From: Clostridia bacterium
Lineage (GTDB): Bacteria > Bacillota > Clostridia > Oscillospirales > Acutalibacteraceae
Assembly: GCA_017513245.1 (NCBI GenBank)
Contig: JAFXGK010000025.1
Coordinates: forward strand, 1 to 64,000
Length of the DNA stretch: 64,000 nucleotides
Direction: 5' to 3'
The notes beneath the pieces were generated by a model that was not told where the DNA came from, did no database searches, and saw only the letters and a list, made by a program, of their open reading frames with translations. How positions within the stretch are numbered: the first letter of the stretch is position 1; each line of letters opens with the position of its first letter. Shown here piece by piece: positions 18,360 through 27,694 of the stretch. The position numbers and the translations under genes were made by a program.

Positions 18360-19553
18360 TTATTTTGTAAGAGCAAGTGCGTCACGCGCAATTACAAGCT
18401 CCTCGTTAGTGGGAATAACGTAAACGGGAACCTTCGAATCGGGGGTGCTTACGAGGCCCTCTTCACCGTGAACGTCAGCGTTTGCTTCGCCACAGTATAC
18501 ACCCATATAAGTAAGACTATCCATAACATACTTACGGACTGCCGAATCGTTCTCACCGATACCACCGGTAAATACGATAGCATCAACACCGTTCATTGCG
18601 GCAATATAGGAACCGACAAACTTAACAATCTGATAACGCTGCATCTCAAATGCAAGCTTTGCACGCTCGTTACCCTCGTTAGCGGCAGCAGTTATATCGC
18701 GGTTGTCGTTAGAAACGCCGGAAATACCGAGCATACCGGACTTCTTGTTAAGAATGTTGGACATTTCTGCAGGAGAAACGCCTTCTTTCTCAGCAATGAA
18801 GGTGATGATAGAAGGATCAAGAGTACCGCAACGGGTTCCCATCATGAAACCGTCAAGCGGAGTAAAGCCCATCGAAGTATCAATACTCTTACCACCGTCA
18901 ACAGCAGCGATCGAGCAGCCGTTACCAAGATGGCAGGTAATAATCTTAAGGTCTTCCTTCTTCTTGCCCATAATCTCGGCGCAACGCTCGCTTACAAATC
19001 TGTGAGATGCGCCGTGGAAGCCGTAGCGACGTACGCCATACTTCTCATAATACTCGTAAGGAATGCCGTACATAAATGCACGAGGCGGCATTGTCTGATG
19101 GAAGGAGGTATCAAATACTGCGACCTGCGGAACGTTCTCGCCGAATGCCTTAATGCAAGCGCGAACGCCCATAAGGTTTGCGGGGTTGTGAAGCGGTGCA
19201 AGATCGTTAAAGCTTTCAACGGTCTTTAAAACGTCCTCATTGATAACAACCGACTGCGAGTAGAAGTCGCCGCCCTGAACAACACGGTGGCCAACTGCGT
19301 TGATCTCATCAAGCGAATCAATAACCTTAGCATCGCTCTTGGTAAGAGCGTAAATAAGGCAATCAAAAGCCTCCATATGGGTCGGCATCGGATAGTCGGC
19401 CTTATATACTCTGCCGTCAGCAGCAGTGTGCTTGATATTACCTGCAGAACCTATACGCTCGCAAAGGCCCTTAGCAATAACGCTCTCATCGGTCATATCA
19501 ATAAGCTGATACTTAAACGATGAGCTACCGGCATTGATAACCAAAATTTTCAT
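18360..19553 (-). CDS. ackA: Acetate kinase
   Basis: 397 residues, standard length. The N-terminal MKILVINAGSSSFKYQ, the GHRVVQGG loop, VFDTSFHQTMP and CHLGNGCSIAAV are all present, with the C-terminal FTGGIGEN. It converts acetyl phosphate and ADP to acetate and ATP, the last energy-yielding step of acetogenic fermentation, in the cytosol. CTAGGAG precedes the ATG. The usual partner pta is not in the window; galK follows in the operon and tmcAL, which consumes acetate, is divergent. Confidence 0.97.
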   Translation of the reverse strand: MKILVINAGSSSFKYQLIDMTDESVIAKGLCERIGSAGNIKHTAADGRVYKADYPMPTHMEAFDCLIYALTKSDAKVIDSLDEINAVGHRVVQGGDFYSQSVVINEDVLKTVESFNDLAPLHNPANLMGVRACIKAFGENVPQVAVFDTSFHQTMPPRAFMYGIPYEYYEKYGVRRYGFHGASHRFVSERCAEIMGKKKEDLKIITCHLGNGCSIAAVDGGKSIDTSMGFTPLDGFMMGTRCGTLDPSIITFIAEKEGVSPAEMSNILNKKSGMLGISGVSNDNRDITAAANEGNERAKLAFEMQRYQIVKFVGSYIAAMNGVDAIVFTGGIGENDSAVRKYVMDSLTYMGVYCGEANADVHGEEGLVSTPDSKVPVYVIPTNEELVIARDALALTK

Positions 19554-19637
19554 AACAAATCTCTCCTAGAATAATTTTTTAAATACTTGATATACGAAAT
19601 GAAATCGTGTATCATAAGTATAAATTTACCAACAATT

Positions 19638-19666
19638 ATAATACTATAATAATTCTTAAATTGCAA
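19638..19666 (-). promoter_or_regulatory. Promoter of ackA-galK
   Basis: TTGCAA (19661-19666), 17-base spacer, TATTAT (complement of 19638-19643). The ackA leader is about 80 bases. Confidence 0.7.
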
Positions 19667-19694
19667 GGCAATAAGAGCAAAAGAGGTGGAAATT

Positions 19695-20867
19695 TTGAAA
19701 ACTGTCGGCATTATTGCGGAATTTAATCCTTTTCATAACGGACATAAGTATTTGATTGATACTCTAAAAACAGAAGGCTACCGCGTTGTATGCGTTATCG
19801 GCGATGATTTTACACAGCGTGGCGACGTTGCTTTAATATCAAAATTTTCACGCGCCGAAGCCGCAATTAAATGCGGCGCCGACCTTTGTCTGCTTCTTCC
19901 CTCACCTTGGTCTATGTCCTGCGCTTATAACTTCGCCTTGGGTGGCGTCAGTATTTTAAAGAATCTCGGTTGTGTTGACACTATCGCTTTTGGAAGCGAA
20001 TGCGGTGACATTGAAAAACTTTTGCGTGTTTCGGACGCCGTTCACAGCGATATGATTACCCCCTATATCGGAGAGGAACTAAAAAAAGGCACTACGTTTG
20101 CCAAGGCTCGTCAAACAGCGCTCGAAAAAATCATCGGCAGCGACGCCGAAATTCTCTCAAATCCTAATGATACTCTTGCCACCGAGTATATTGCTGCAGC
20201 AAAAGCACTGGATTTTTCGCCCGAATTTATTGCCGTTTCACGCGTCGGTTGTGAGCATGACAGCAAGAAAACGGACAGTATGTTTGCGAGCGCCTCTTTT
20301 ATACGCGAAAACTATAAAACCGGCGATGTTTCGTCATATATGCCGAAGGATTCGTTTGATGTTTTGTGCCGTGATTATGATAATGGCCTCTGTGCTGAAA
20401 TTGAACGTTTGGAAACTGCTGTTATTGCACATCTGCGCAGGACGAAACCCACTGATTTTTACGATATTCCGGAGGTTTCTGAAGGATTTGAAAACCGAAT
20501 TATCGAGGCCGCCAGAACAGCAACAAAACTTACTGAGCTATATGAAAATGCAAAGACCAAGCGATACACAATGGCCAGAATCCGACGTATAGTTATGTCT
20601 TCTTTTTTGGGCATAAATTTGCAGTTTTTCGGTCAACCCGTTCCCTATATTAAGGTTTTGGGATTTAATAAAGCGGGAGAAGGAATTTTAAAAGATTCCT
20701 CCCCAACCGTTCCGCTGATTAACCGCAGTAAAGATTATCTATCGTTAACGGACGATGCCGCTGACTGCTTCGCTAAGCAAAGAGCTGCTGCCGATATATA
20801 TGGCCTCGCCACTCAAAGACCGCAAGCAGGCGGACGCGAACTTTCCGAGAGCATTATAAAAATATAA
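19695..20867 (+). CDS. tmcAL: tRNA(Met) cytidine acetate ligase
   Basis: About 390 residues, the TmcAL/YlbM family length. The N-terminus GIIAEFNPFHNGHKYLI carries the HNGH nucleotidyltransferase motif (14-17), followed by VVCVIGDDFTQRGD and FGSECGD. The enzyme activates acetate with ATP and acetylates C34 of elongator tRNA-Met to N4-acetylcytidine. The TTG at 19695 is preferred to the in-frame GTG at 19686 because AGAGGTGG lies five bases before it, whereas the GTG overlaps that site. It is divergent from ackA, whose product releases acetate. Confidence 0.9.
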   Translation: MKTVGIIAEFNPFHNGHKYLIDTLKTEGYRVVCVIGDDFTQRGDVALISKFSRAEAAIKCGADLCLLLPSPWSMSCAYNFALGGVSILKNLGCVDTIAFGSECGDIEKLLRVSDAVHSDMITPYIGEELKKGTTFAKARQTALEKIIGSDAEILSNPNDTLATEYIAAAKALDFSPEFIAVSRVGCEHDSKKTDSMFASASFIRENYKTGDVSSYMPKDSFDVLCRDYDNGLCAEIERLETAVIAHLRRTKPTDFYDIPEVSEGFENRIIEAARTATKLTELYENAKTKRYTMARIRRIVMSSFLGINLQFFGQPVPYIKVLGFNKAGEGILKDSSPTVPLINRSKDYLSLTDDAADCFAKQRAAADIYGLATQRPQAGGRELSESIIKI

Positions 20868-20872
20868 AAAAG

Positions 20873-20908
20873 CACCCCTTTGGGCAATCGCCCATAGGGG
20901 TGTTTTTT
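20873..20908. terminator. Terminator between tmcAL and spoIVA
   Basis: CACCCCT pairs with AGGGGTG (20873-20902), with an inner GGGC/GCCC stem, followed by a run of six T residues. The converging spoIVA stop codon is at 20907, so it may act in both directions. Confidence 0.85.
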
Positions 20909-22385
20909 AGAGAATTATACAAATCAGTCCGCTGCAACCTTCATTAATCACACGCTCAAGTGTTTCCTGAATTCGCATTCTGGCGTCACCGGGCATACGT
21001 GCAAGTTTGGTGTGAAGACCCTCGTTTACGAGTTCGTGAAGTGATTTACCGAAAATATTAGAATCCCAAATTTTTTCCGGACTTTCTTCGAATTCGCGCA
21101 GCAGGTACATAATCAAATCTTCGCTTTGTTTTTCACTTCCGACTATTGGTGTAACCTCCGTGGTAATGTTTGCCTTCATCATATGAATCGACGGCGCCGA
21201 TGCACGAAGTCTTACACCGTAGCGGCCACCCTGCTTCATAATTTGCGGCTCTTCAAGCGCCAAATCACTAATCGAGGGCATTACAATTCCGTATCCCGTT
21301 GCCTCGACCTCATCAATGGCGTTTTTAACCTTGAGATATTCCTTGCGGTCGCGAGAAAGTTCAATCATATTAACAATTAACTGTTCCTCGTCGCCGATTT
21401 CAAATCCCGTAAGTTCGGAAAGCACCTTATAAAACAGTTCGCCCTTAATCTGCAACTGCACACAAATTTGACCGCAGCCGAGATCGATCTTCTCAATCTT
21501 TGCACTGCTTATGTATTCGTTGTTGCAAAGTTTTTCCTCTAAATTGCGAGCGTCGTTTATAATTCTCATATTCTGGCAGGAGTTTTTTACCGTTTCGGTT
21601 ATTGACGAACGCAACCAATGAGATAACGGCAGTGTATTCATCCAACGGCCAAGATCAATTTTTATTTCCTTAATGGGAAACTGGAAAAGAACTCTGGAAA
21701 TTATTTGTTTAATATCATCGGTGCTAAGCTCAACACAGTTCACCGGTATTACCGGTACCATATACTTTGCCGACAAATGTTCCGCAAGGGTTTTACTGTG
21801 TTGTGACTGTGGGTCCATACAGTTAAGCAAAACAATATACGGCTTATTGATTTCGTTTAACTCGCGAATTACTCTTTCTTCTGCTTCCTCATATTCCTCT
21901 CGCGGTATTTCGCAAATGCTGCCGTCCGTTGTTACAACCAGACCTATCGTAGAATGCTCGTTAATAACCTTGCGAGTACCGATTTCAGCCGCTAAATTAA
22001 ACGGTATCGTCTCTTCATACCACGGGGTTGCAACCATGCGCGGCTGGTCATTTTCCACATAGCCGACAGAGCTTGGAACGATATACCCAACGCAGTCGAT
22101 TAATCTTACGTTAAAGCTTGCGTTATCCTCAAGGGTAATATTAACCGCATTTTCAGGTATGAATTTTGGCTCGGTGGTCATTATAGTTCTGCCGGAGGCC
22201 GATTGCGGCAGTTCGTCACTGGCACGTTCGCGCACGTTTTGCTCCTCTATATTTGGCAGAACCAGCATATCCATAAACCTTTTTATAAACGTAGACTTTC
22301 CCGTACGCACAGGTCCTACAACTCCAACATAAATATCTCCGCCCGTTCTGGCGGCTATATCCTTATAAATGCTAGTATCTGTCAT
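20907..22385 (-). CDS. spoIVA: Stage IV sporulation protein A
   Basis: 492 residues from the ATG at 22385, exactly the length of B. subtilis SpoIVA. The Walker A is GPVRTGKST at 24-32, followed by the TRAFAC-like GTPase fold; in this family the protein hydrolyses ATP to polymerise on the outer forespore membrane and lay the spore-coat basement layer. A longer frame exists (to 22439) but the GGAGGAG site and the family N-terminus support 22385. A plausible sigma-E promoter sits at 22423-22451. It is strong evidence that the organism makes endospores. Confidence 0.97.
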   Translation of the reverse strand: MTDTSIYKDIAARTGGDIYVGVVGPVRTGKSTFIKRFMDMLVLPNIEEQNVRERASDELPQSASGRTIMTTEPKFIPENAVNITLEDNASFNVRLIDCVGYIVPSSVGYVENDQPRMVATPWYEETIPFNLAAEIGTRKVINEHSTIGLVVTTDGSICEIPREEYEEAEERVIRELNEINKPYIVLLNCMDPQSQHSKTLAEHLSAKYMVPVIPVNCVELSTDDIKQIISRVLFQFPIKEIKIDLGRWMNTLPLSHWLRSSITETVKNSCQNMRIINDARNLEEKLCNNEYISSAKIEKIDLGCGQICVQLQIKGELFYKVLSELTGFEIGDEEQLIVNMIELSRDRKEYLKVKNAIDEVEATGYGIVMPSISDLALEEPQIMKQGGRYGVRLRASAPSIHMMKANITTEVTPIVGSEKQSEDLIMYLLREFEESPEKIWDSNIFGKSLHELVNEGLHTKLARMPGDARMRIQETLERVINEGCSGLICIIL

Positions 22386-22422
22386 AATATAACGCTCCTC
22401 CGCTAACACTTTCTTTTGTATT

Positions 22423-22451
22423 AAGGTATTCACGCGCAAAATAATTTATGA
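22423..22451 (-). promoter_or_regulatory. Candidate sigma-E promoter of spoIVA
   Basis: TCATAAA (complement of 22445-22451), a 14-base spacer and AATACCTT (complement of 22423-22430) resemble the mother-cell sigma-E pattern (about KMATATT-N14-CATACA-T). Position fits a leader of about 30 bases. spoIVA is a sigma-E gene in B. subtilis. The -10 match is only moderate. Confidence 0.35.
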
Positions 22452-22466
22452 CTTACAAGCTTTTTA

Positions 22467-22495
22467 TTGCAAAAAATCACGGCTTAATGTATTAT
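22467..22495 (+). promoter_or_regulatory. Promoter of the CDF transporter gene
   Basis: TTGCAA 22467-22472, 17-base spacer, TATTAT 22490-22495, then CGGAGGAACGAT before the ATG at 22522. Confidence 0.7.
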
Positions 22496-22521
22496 ACTAA
22501 TAACAAAATCGGAGGAACGAT

Positions 22522-23697
22522 ATGACAAAACTCTTAATTAGATTATTCGTTAAAGATAATAAAAACATCAAGGATGTCGCCGTAAGAACGAAATATGCTT
22601 CGCTTTCAAGTTTTACCGGTATTTTTCTCAACGTTTTACTGTTCATCGGCAAACTGTTAATCGGCATAATTTCTAATTCTGTTTCTGCCATTGCCGACGC
22701 ATTTAATAACCTGACCGACGCGGGCTCTTCGGTCGTTACGTTAATCGGTTTTCGCTTATCATCAAAACCCGTTGACACTGAGCATCCGCACGGACACGGA
22801 CGTTTTGAATACGTTGCTGCCTTTATCGTAGATATGATAATCTTGGTGGTAGGATTTGAACTTTTTACTGCTTCTATAGGCGAAATAATACATCCAACAG
22901 CCACCAAAGCCGGCATAACATCACTGATTTTGCTCGGTGTTGCGGTTTTGATTAAGCTTTGGCTTTTCTTCTTCTACAGAAAAATCGCCAACACAATATC
23001 ATCCTCGGCAATTAAAGCAGCAGCTACCGACAGTATTTCAGACTGCCTGGCTACCACGCTCGTTTTTGTGACAGTACTGCTATCCTACTTTAACGTTGCC
23101 ACAACTGTTCCGATTGATGGTATCGTTGGTATATTAGTTGCCGTATTTATACTTTATTCAGGCGCAAAAGCCGCAAAGGAAACGATTGATTTACTGCTTG
23201 GCGCAACTCCCAGCAAAGAATTTATCGAGGATATATATTCGTTTGTAAAGGGTTATCCCGAGTTGCTGGGTATACACGACGTTATGGTACATGACTACGG
23301 TCCCGGCAGACAAATTGTATCCTTCCACGCTGAGGTTTCTTCAGATTGTGACATCAACCACGCACACGAGGTCATTGACCAGTTGGAACGCGATATGCAC
23401 GCTAAATTCAACTACATAGTTACCATTCATCTTGATCCAATTTCCGTTAATGACGAGCACGTAAACGCCATGCGCGAATTTGCAAAACGTTGCGTAAAAG
23501 AAATCTCTCCCGAATTTTCTATACACGACTTTAGAATTACAAAGGGCGACAATTACACCAATCTGATTTTTGACCTTGTAATTCCACACGACAGCAAAAT
23601 TTCGGTAGACGCCGCAGTAAAGCTTGTAGGCGATAAGATTCGTGCAGAAGACAAAAACTGTTATGCCGTTATTCGCGGCGAACACCCATACGTATAA
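22522..23697 (+). CDS. Cation diffusion facilitator, probably Mn2+ exporter type
   Basis: 391 residues: six predicted membrane helices, then a cytoplasmic ferredoxin-like domain (from about residue 230) with HDVMVHDYGPG and HAEV, plus an extra C-terminal segment of about 80 residues. The signature HPHGHGRFEY is at 88-97. The transport-site motifs are N62-x3-D66 in TM2 and D170-x3-D174 in TM5; this N/D-D/D combination is seen in Mn2+-exporting CDF proteins (MntE type) rather than the H/D motifs of Zn2+ carriers. Metal choice is inferred from these residues only. It has its own promoter and terminator and no metal-regulator neighbour. Confidence 0.87.
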   Translation: MTKLLIRLFVKDNKNIKDVAVRTKYASLSSFTGIFLNVLLFIGKLLIGIISNSVSAIADAFNNLTDAGSSVVTLIGFRLSSKPVDTEHPHGHGRFEYVAAFIVDMIILVVGFELFTASIGEIIHPTATKAGITSLILLGVAVLIKLWLFFFYRKIANTISSSAIKAAATDSISDCLATTLVFVTVLLSYFNVATTVPIDGIVGILVAVFILYSGAKAAKETIDLLLGATPSKEFIEDIYSFVKGYPELLGIHDVMVHDYGPGRQIVSFHAEVSSDCDINHAHEVIDQLERDMHAKFNYIVTIHLDPISVNDEHVNAMREFAKRCVKEISPEFSIHDFRITKGDNYTNLIFDLVIPHDSKISVDAAVKLVGDKIRAEDKNCYAVIRGEHPYV

Positions 23698-23731
23698 AAA
23701 AAGACCCGAAGTTTTCTTCGGGTCTTTTTTT
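23696..23731. terminator. Bidirectional terminator between the CDF gene and mreB homologue
   Basis: A 16-bp A-rich/T-rich stem (23696-23711 with 23716-23731) around a TTTT loop; core GACCCGAAG. Confidence 0.9.
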
Positions 23732-24755
23732 ACTGTTCAACAATAAGTTCTTTAATCGAGCGATAAAGATAATCACCGTTTTCCAAAAGTTCAGGGCGCT
23801 TAATTGCTATGCACTCACCTTTAATAACGGTATGCGTAGGATCATCAGCCATATGAACTGTGGTACCTATATACTCTGATAAGAGATCGGCAAATCCATT
23901 AATGAGCGCGCCACCACCGGTAAGACGAATACCGTCAACCTTAATATCACCAACGATATCGGGAGACGTGCGTTCAAGTACGGTTCGAACCTCATTGCAA
24001 ATAGATTCAAGCGCATCAATCGTGGCCTCATAAACTTCGCTAGAGGAAATTTCAAAAGCCTGAGGCAGGCCCGTAACCAAATTACGTCCCTTAGCGGTCA
24101 TAGATACCTCGAGCGGACGCTGATATGCGCTGCCCAACTGCTTTTTAATACTTTCGGCAGTAAGAGGTCCGATAAGTATATTGTGCTCTTTTTTTACGTA
24201 ACGAATTATAAGTTCATCTATATCGCGAGAAGCGGTCTTAAACGACTCGCACTCGACAATTCCGCCCATAGAAATTGTTGCAATATCAGTACAGCCTGCA
24301 CCAAAGTCAACAACCATTCCGCCGTGCGGCTTTGAAAAGTCCATATTCATACCAATTGCAGCCGCAATGGGACTTTCAATAACGTTAACATTTCGTCCGC
24401 CTGCAGCTTCAAGTGCGTTAGCAACGGTATGATGCTGTATCGGTGTAACGCCGGTGGGCATAGAAACGATAACCTTCGGACGAATTATACGCTTACCAAA
24501 GGCTTCGTGCATATATCTTGTTATCATTGCCTCGGCAACGTCGAGGGCAGCAATTATACCGTTTTGAATCGGAAAAACTGTTGTAAGACTATCGGGAGTA
24601 CGACCATAGGTCTGATAAGCCTTTTCTCCGAAATGTACCGGTTCCCACGTATCGGTATCAACGGTAACAGCGCTGGGCAATTCAAGTATTATCTTATGAC
24701 CGGAGGCAATAACCGTTTTAGAGGTGCCGAGGTCAATCGCTATTTCCATTGCCAT
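23730..24755 (-). CDS. MreB/Mbl-family actin-like cell-shape protein
   Basis: 341 residues from the ATG at 24755. Actin-fold motifs: AIDLGTSKT (phosphate 1), VVDFGAGCTDIA (phosphate 2), GIRLTGGGALI (adenosine), with the MreB-typical VSMPTGVTPIQHHTVANALEAAG segment. MreB filaments under the membrane direct lateral wall synthesis. The start is chosen at 24755 because GGTGAT precedes it; GTG codons at 24767/24764 overlap that site. No mreC or mreD is adjacent; it ends an operon with recD2 and comF, so it may be one of several paralogues (MreB, Mbl or MreBH) and no symbol is assigned. Confidence 0.85.
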   Translation of the reverse strand: MAMEIAIDLGTSKTVIASGHKIILELPSAVTVDTDTWEPVHFGEKAYQTYGRTPDSLTTVFPIQNGIIAALDVAEAMITRYMHEAFGKRIIRPKVIVSMPTGVTPIQHHTVANALEAAGGRNVNVIESPIAAAIGMNMDFSKPHGGMVVDFGAGCTDIATISMGGIVECESFKTASRDIDELIIRYVKKEHNILIGPLTAESIKKQLGSAYQRPLEVSMTAKGRNLVTGLPQAFEISSSEVYEATIDALESICNEVRTVLERTSPDIVGDIKVDGIRLTGGGALINGFADLLSEYIGTTVHMADDPTHTVIKGECIAIKRPELLENGDYLYRSIKELIVEQ

Positions 24756-24788
24756 AAATATCACCACATTTCATTTTTAACAATACCA

Positions 24789-25493
24789 TTATAATTTACC
24801 ATCTTTGTCTTTGCAAGTGCTAATAACTGCCGCCGCGCAATAAACGTTTTCTGTTCCGGCAAGCATTAATCTGCGAGCACATTCGTCCAAGGTCGCGCCG
24901 GTAGTCTTGATATCGTCTATGAGTAAAACGTTTTCGTATGCATTCTTTCTGGCGGTATAAACACCTTTAACGTTTTCAAAGCGTTCTTTTGCCGTAAGCG
25001 TATGCTGAGGGCGGCAATTCTTTTGCTTTTTGAGTAAACGCCTATAGGGCAAATTCATTGCTCTTGCAACCTCAGTTGCCAAAATCTCAGCATGGTCAAA
25101 TCCCGAAACGCTGCGTTTCAGTCGGTACATAGGGATGGCGCATACTACGTCGAACTCGACATCAGGGAAAATATCCTTCACCCTTTTTGCAATCTCGGTG
25201 GCGAAAAAATCAGCCGCATCCCTATTTCTTAAAAATTTAAAGCCGTAAATACCTTCCTGCGCTAAGCCTTCGTTCACAAAAGGTGCTGTAAAACCACGAA
25301 AATGATATGCATAATTCTTGCATTCACATTGCTTTTTAACGTGGCCGCAACGTTTGCAAATGTTTTTATCCATTTGATGAAGCTTGCCCTCGCAATCCGA
25401 GCATAAAACCTCTCTGAAAGACAACACCTCTCTGCAAATTGCACAACGTTTCGGTGACAAATAATATAACCAACTTTTAAAGAAATCAGGCAT
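24789..25493 (-). CDS. ComF family amidophosphoribosyltransferase-like protein
   Basis: About 234 residues. The N-terminus has zinc-ribbon-like pairs (CAIC, CSDC, CKRCGH, CEC) and the C-terminus the PRPP-binding motif VLLIDDIKTTGATLDECA. In B. subtilis ComFC supports DNA uptake during competence; homologues are widespread in non-competent bacteria. The ATG at 25493 overlaps the recD2 stop by eight bases (AATGCCTGA), with TGAGGA upstream, which indicates translational coupling. A TTG at 25508 is a less likely start. Confidence 0.88.
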   Translation of the reverse strand: MPDFFKSWLYYLSPKRCAICREVLSFREVLCSDCEGKLHQMDKNICKRCGHVKKQCECKNYAYHFRGFTAPFVNEGLAQEGIYGFKFLRNRDAADFFATEIAKRVKDIFPDVEFDVVCAIPMYRLKRSVSGFDHAEILATEVARAMNLPYRRLLKKQKNCRPQHTLTAKERFENVKGVYTARKNAYENVLLIDDIKTTGATLDECARRLMLAGTENVYCAAAVISTCKDKDGKL

Positions 25494-27690
25494 TGAATAT
25501 TTCCTCAATCATATTTTTAAGTCCGGAATAACGCAACATTTTACGGTCGTTTTCAACCATTCGCTCAACAATTCGTCTGTCGCCAACAATAATCATAATT
25601 CTTTTAGCGCGAGTAACGGCAGTATATAAAAGATTACGGTAGGTTAATTGCGATTGAAGGTTACAAAGCGGTAAAATAACGCAGTCGAATTCACTACCTT
25701 GACTTTTATGAACGGTAACGGCATATGCAGGTTCCAGTTCAGAAATCTCAGTACCGTAGTAAGAAGCCACTCTATCATCGAAACGGACGGTTATTAGTTG
25801 CGAATAACTATCTATTCCCTCAATTCTGCCAATATCACCGTTGAATACGCCGCTTCCCTGTTCGCCGTTATCCTTATTCCAGCATATATCATAGTTGTTT
25901 TTGATCTGCATAACCTTATCACCGGTTCGGAAAGTAAATCCTCCGTGTGAAAGGCTGCCGGCTTTGCCCGTCAAAGGGTTTATGGCCTCTTGCAAAAGTT
26001 TATTTAGATTTACGGTGCCTAAATCCAACTTGCGTGAGGGGCACAGAACCTGAATATCCTCGATGCTGGAAAATCCGTAAGCCTTTGGCAACCGCTCGGA
26101 ACACAGCTCTACAACCGTTTGCGCTGCTGTTTTTGAATCTTTACAATCTATCATAAAGAAATCGGCATTTTTTGTGTCCAGTTCAGGCATTCGACCGCTA
26201 ATAATTTCGTGTGCATTATAGACAATCAAGCCCATATCGCTTTGTCGAAAGATCTTTTTTAAAGCAACCGACGGCACCTTATCGGAAGCTATAATATCGT
26301 GCAAAACATTTCCCGCCGATACACTCGGAAGCTGGTCGGAATCGCCTACCAAAATAAGTTTTGTTCCGAGCTTGACTGCGCGCAATAAACTTTCAAAAAG
26401 CAGAGTATCGACCATAGACATTTCGTCAATTATAAGAACGTCGCATTTTAAATGATTGCGATCATTATAGGTAAAGTGCGGACGGTCGCCCTCACCCCAC
26501 TGCACTTCGAGCAGACGATGTATCGTCTTGGCTTCGCGACCGGTAAGCTCAGACATTCTTTTAGCCGCGCGGCCGGTGGGCGCTGCGAGCGCAACCTTCA
26601 TATCCTTGCGTTCAAAAAGCTCAATAATTCCGTTAAGCGTTGTGGTTTTTCCGGTTCCGGGTCCGCCCGTGAGAACGGTGACTCCGCCCGAAAAAGCAAG
26701 CTCGATAACCTTCCTCTGCAACGCCTCATATTTAATGTGCAGGCGGTTTTCAATATAATCAATCTCTAATGCGTCTAAAGGCATACAAGCGCCATACGAC
26801 ACCAAGACAGAGAGTTTAGAGGCGATGAATTCGTCCGCTTCATAGTATACCGGAAGAAATAAAAATTCCGTGTCATTTATGTTATCCGAAATAATTCTGC
26901 GAACAGAAATCAGCTTGTCCACACAGTCGTGAACATCTTCGCTCGTGCAGCCTAAAAAAGCCGCGCCAAGTTCACAAACACGTGCCCTTGGAAGACAGGT
27001 GTGTCCGTTAGAAAGGTTATGTCGTAAAATATGTTCAATTCCCGCAAAAATACGGTTTTCGTTTGATTCTTCTATGCCGAAATCTTCCGCGATTTCATCA
27101 ACCCGTTCAAAAGGAAAATTGATACCCGGAATACACAAAACATATGGATTTTCCTTTATGTGCTCGACCGCACTATCGCCCAAAAATTTATAGATTCTGG
27201 CAGTTTCTTCGGGTGTGATCTTATAGGCCGACAGAAAAAACATAAGGTCCTGCAGCGAAAACTGCTTTTTATACTCATCGGAAATACTCTGCGCTTTTTC
27301 GAGTGATATGCCCTTAATATCAGCAAGCCTTTCGGGCTGGTCTTTAATAATATCAAGTGTTTCTTTTCCAAAGCGTTTTACAAGCTTTTGAGCAGTTGCG
27401 GGACCGATTCCTTTAACCGCACCCGAAGAGAGATAACGAAGAATGGCGGCCGAAGTTGAAGGAGTTTCTCTTGTGCATTCGGTTGCTGAAAACTGCGGTC
27501 CGTAAGTGGCGTGCACAATAAACTTACCCCTTAGCGTCACAATATCGCCAACCGAGATAAAAGGAAAATTGCCAACAGCAACAACATCCTCGCCGTTAAC
27601 GGTAAGTTTGAAAACAGTATAGCCGTTTTGCTCGTTTTTGTATGTAATATGGTCAATTCTACCGCTTAGCGTTTCAAACTCGCCGTCCAT
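25486..27690 (-). CDS. recD2: RecD2-type ATP-dependent DNA helicase
   Basis: 734 residues. N-terminal OB-like region and helix-hairpin-helix repeats (GIGPATAQKL near 94-103), then the SF1B helicase core: Walker A GGPGTGKT at 342-349, DEXX box IIDEMSM, and C-terminal motifs VHKSQGSEFD and TAVTRAK. RecD2 is a 5'-3' helicase in DNA repair and replication-fork maintenance in bacteria lacking RecBC; the long N-terminus separates it from RecD of RecBCD. AAAAGGAG precedes the ATG. It lies four bases after a small membrane protein gene and is coupled to comF. Confidence 0.95.
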   Translation of the reverse strand: MDGEFETLSGRIDHITYKNEQNGYTVFKLTVNGEDVVAVGNFPFISVGDIVTLRGKFIVHATYGPQFSATECTRETPSTSAAILRYLSSGAVKGIGPATAQKLVKRFGKETLDIIKDQPERLADIKGISLEKAQSISDEYKKQFSLQDLMFFLSAYKITPEETARIYKFLGDSAVEHIKENPYVLCIPGINFPFERVDEIAEDFGIEESNENRIFAGIEHILRHNLSNGHTCLPRARVCELGAAFLGCTSEDVHDCVDKLISVRRIISDNINDTEFLFLPVYYEADEFIASKLSVLVSYGACMPLDALEIDYIENRLHIKYEALQRKVIELAFSGGVTVLTGGPGTGKTTTLNGIIELFERKDMKVALAAPTGRAAKRMSELTGREAKTIHRLLEVQWGEGDRPHFTYNDRNHLKCDVLIIDEMSMVDTLLFESLLRAVKLGTKLILVGDSDQLPSVSAGNVLHDIIASDKVPSVALKKIFRQSDMGLIVYNAHEIISGRMPELDTKNADFFMIDCKDSKTAAQTVVELCSERLPKAYGFSSIEDIQVLCPSRKLDLGTVNLNKLLQEAINPLTGKAGSLSHGGFTFRTGDKVMQIKNNYDICWNKDNGEQGSGVFNGDIGRIEGIDSYSQLITVRFDDRVASYYGTEISELEPAYAVTVHKSQGSEFDCVILPLCNLQSQLTYRNLLYTAVTRAKRIMIIVGDRRIVERMVENDRKMLRYSGLKNMIEEIFNA

Positions 27691-27694
27691 TCTT

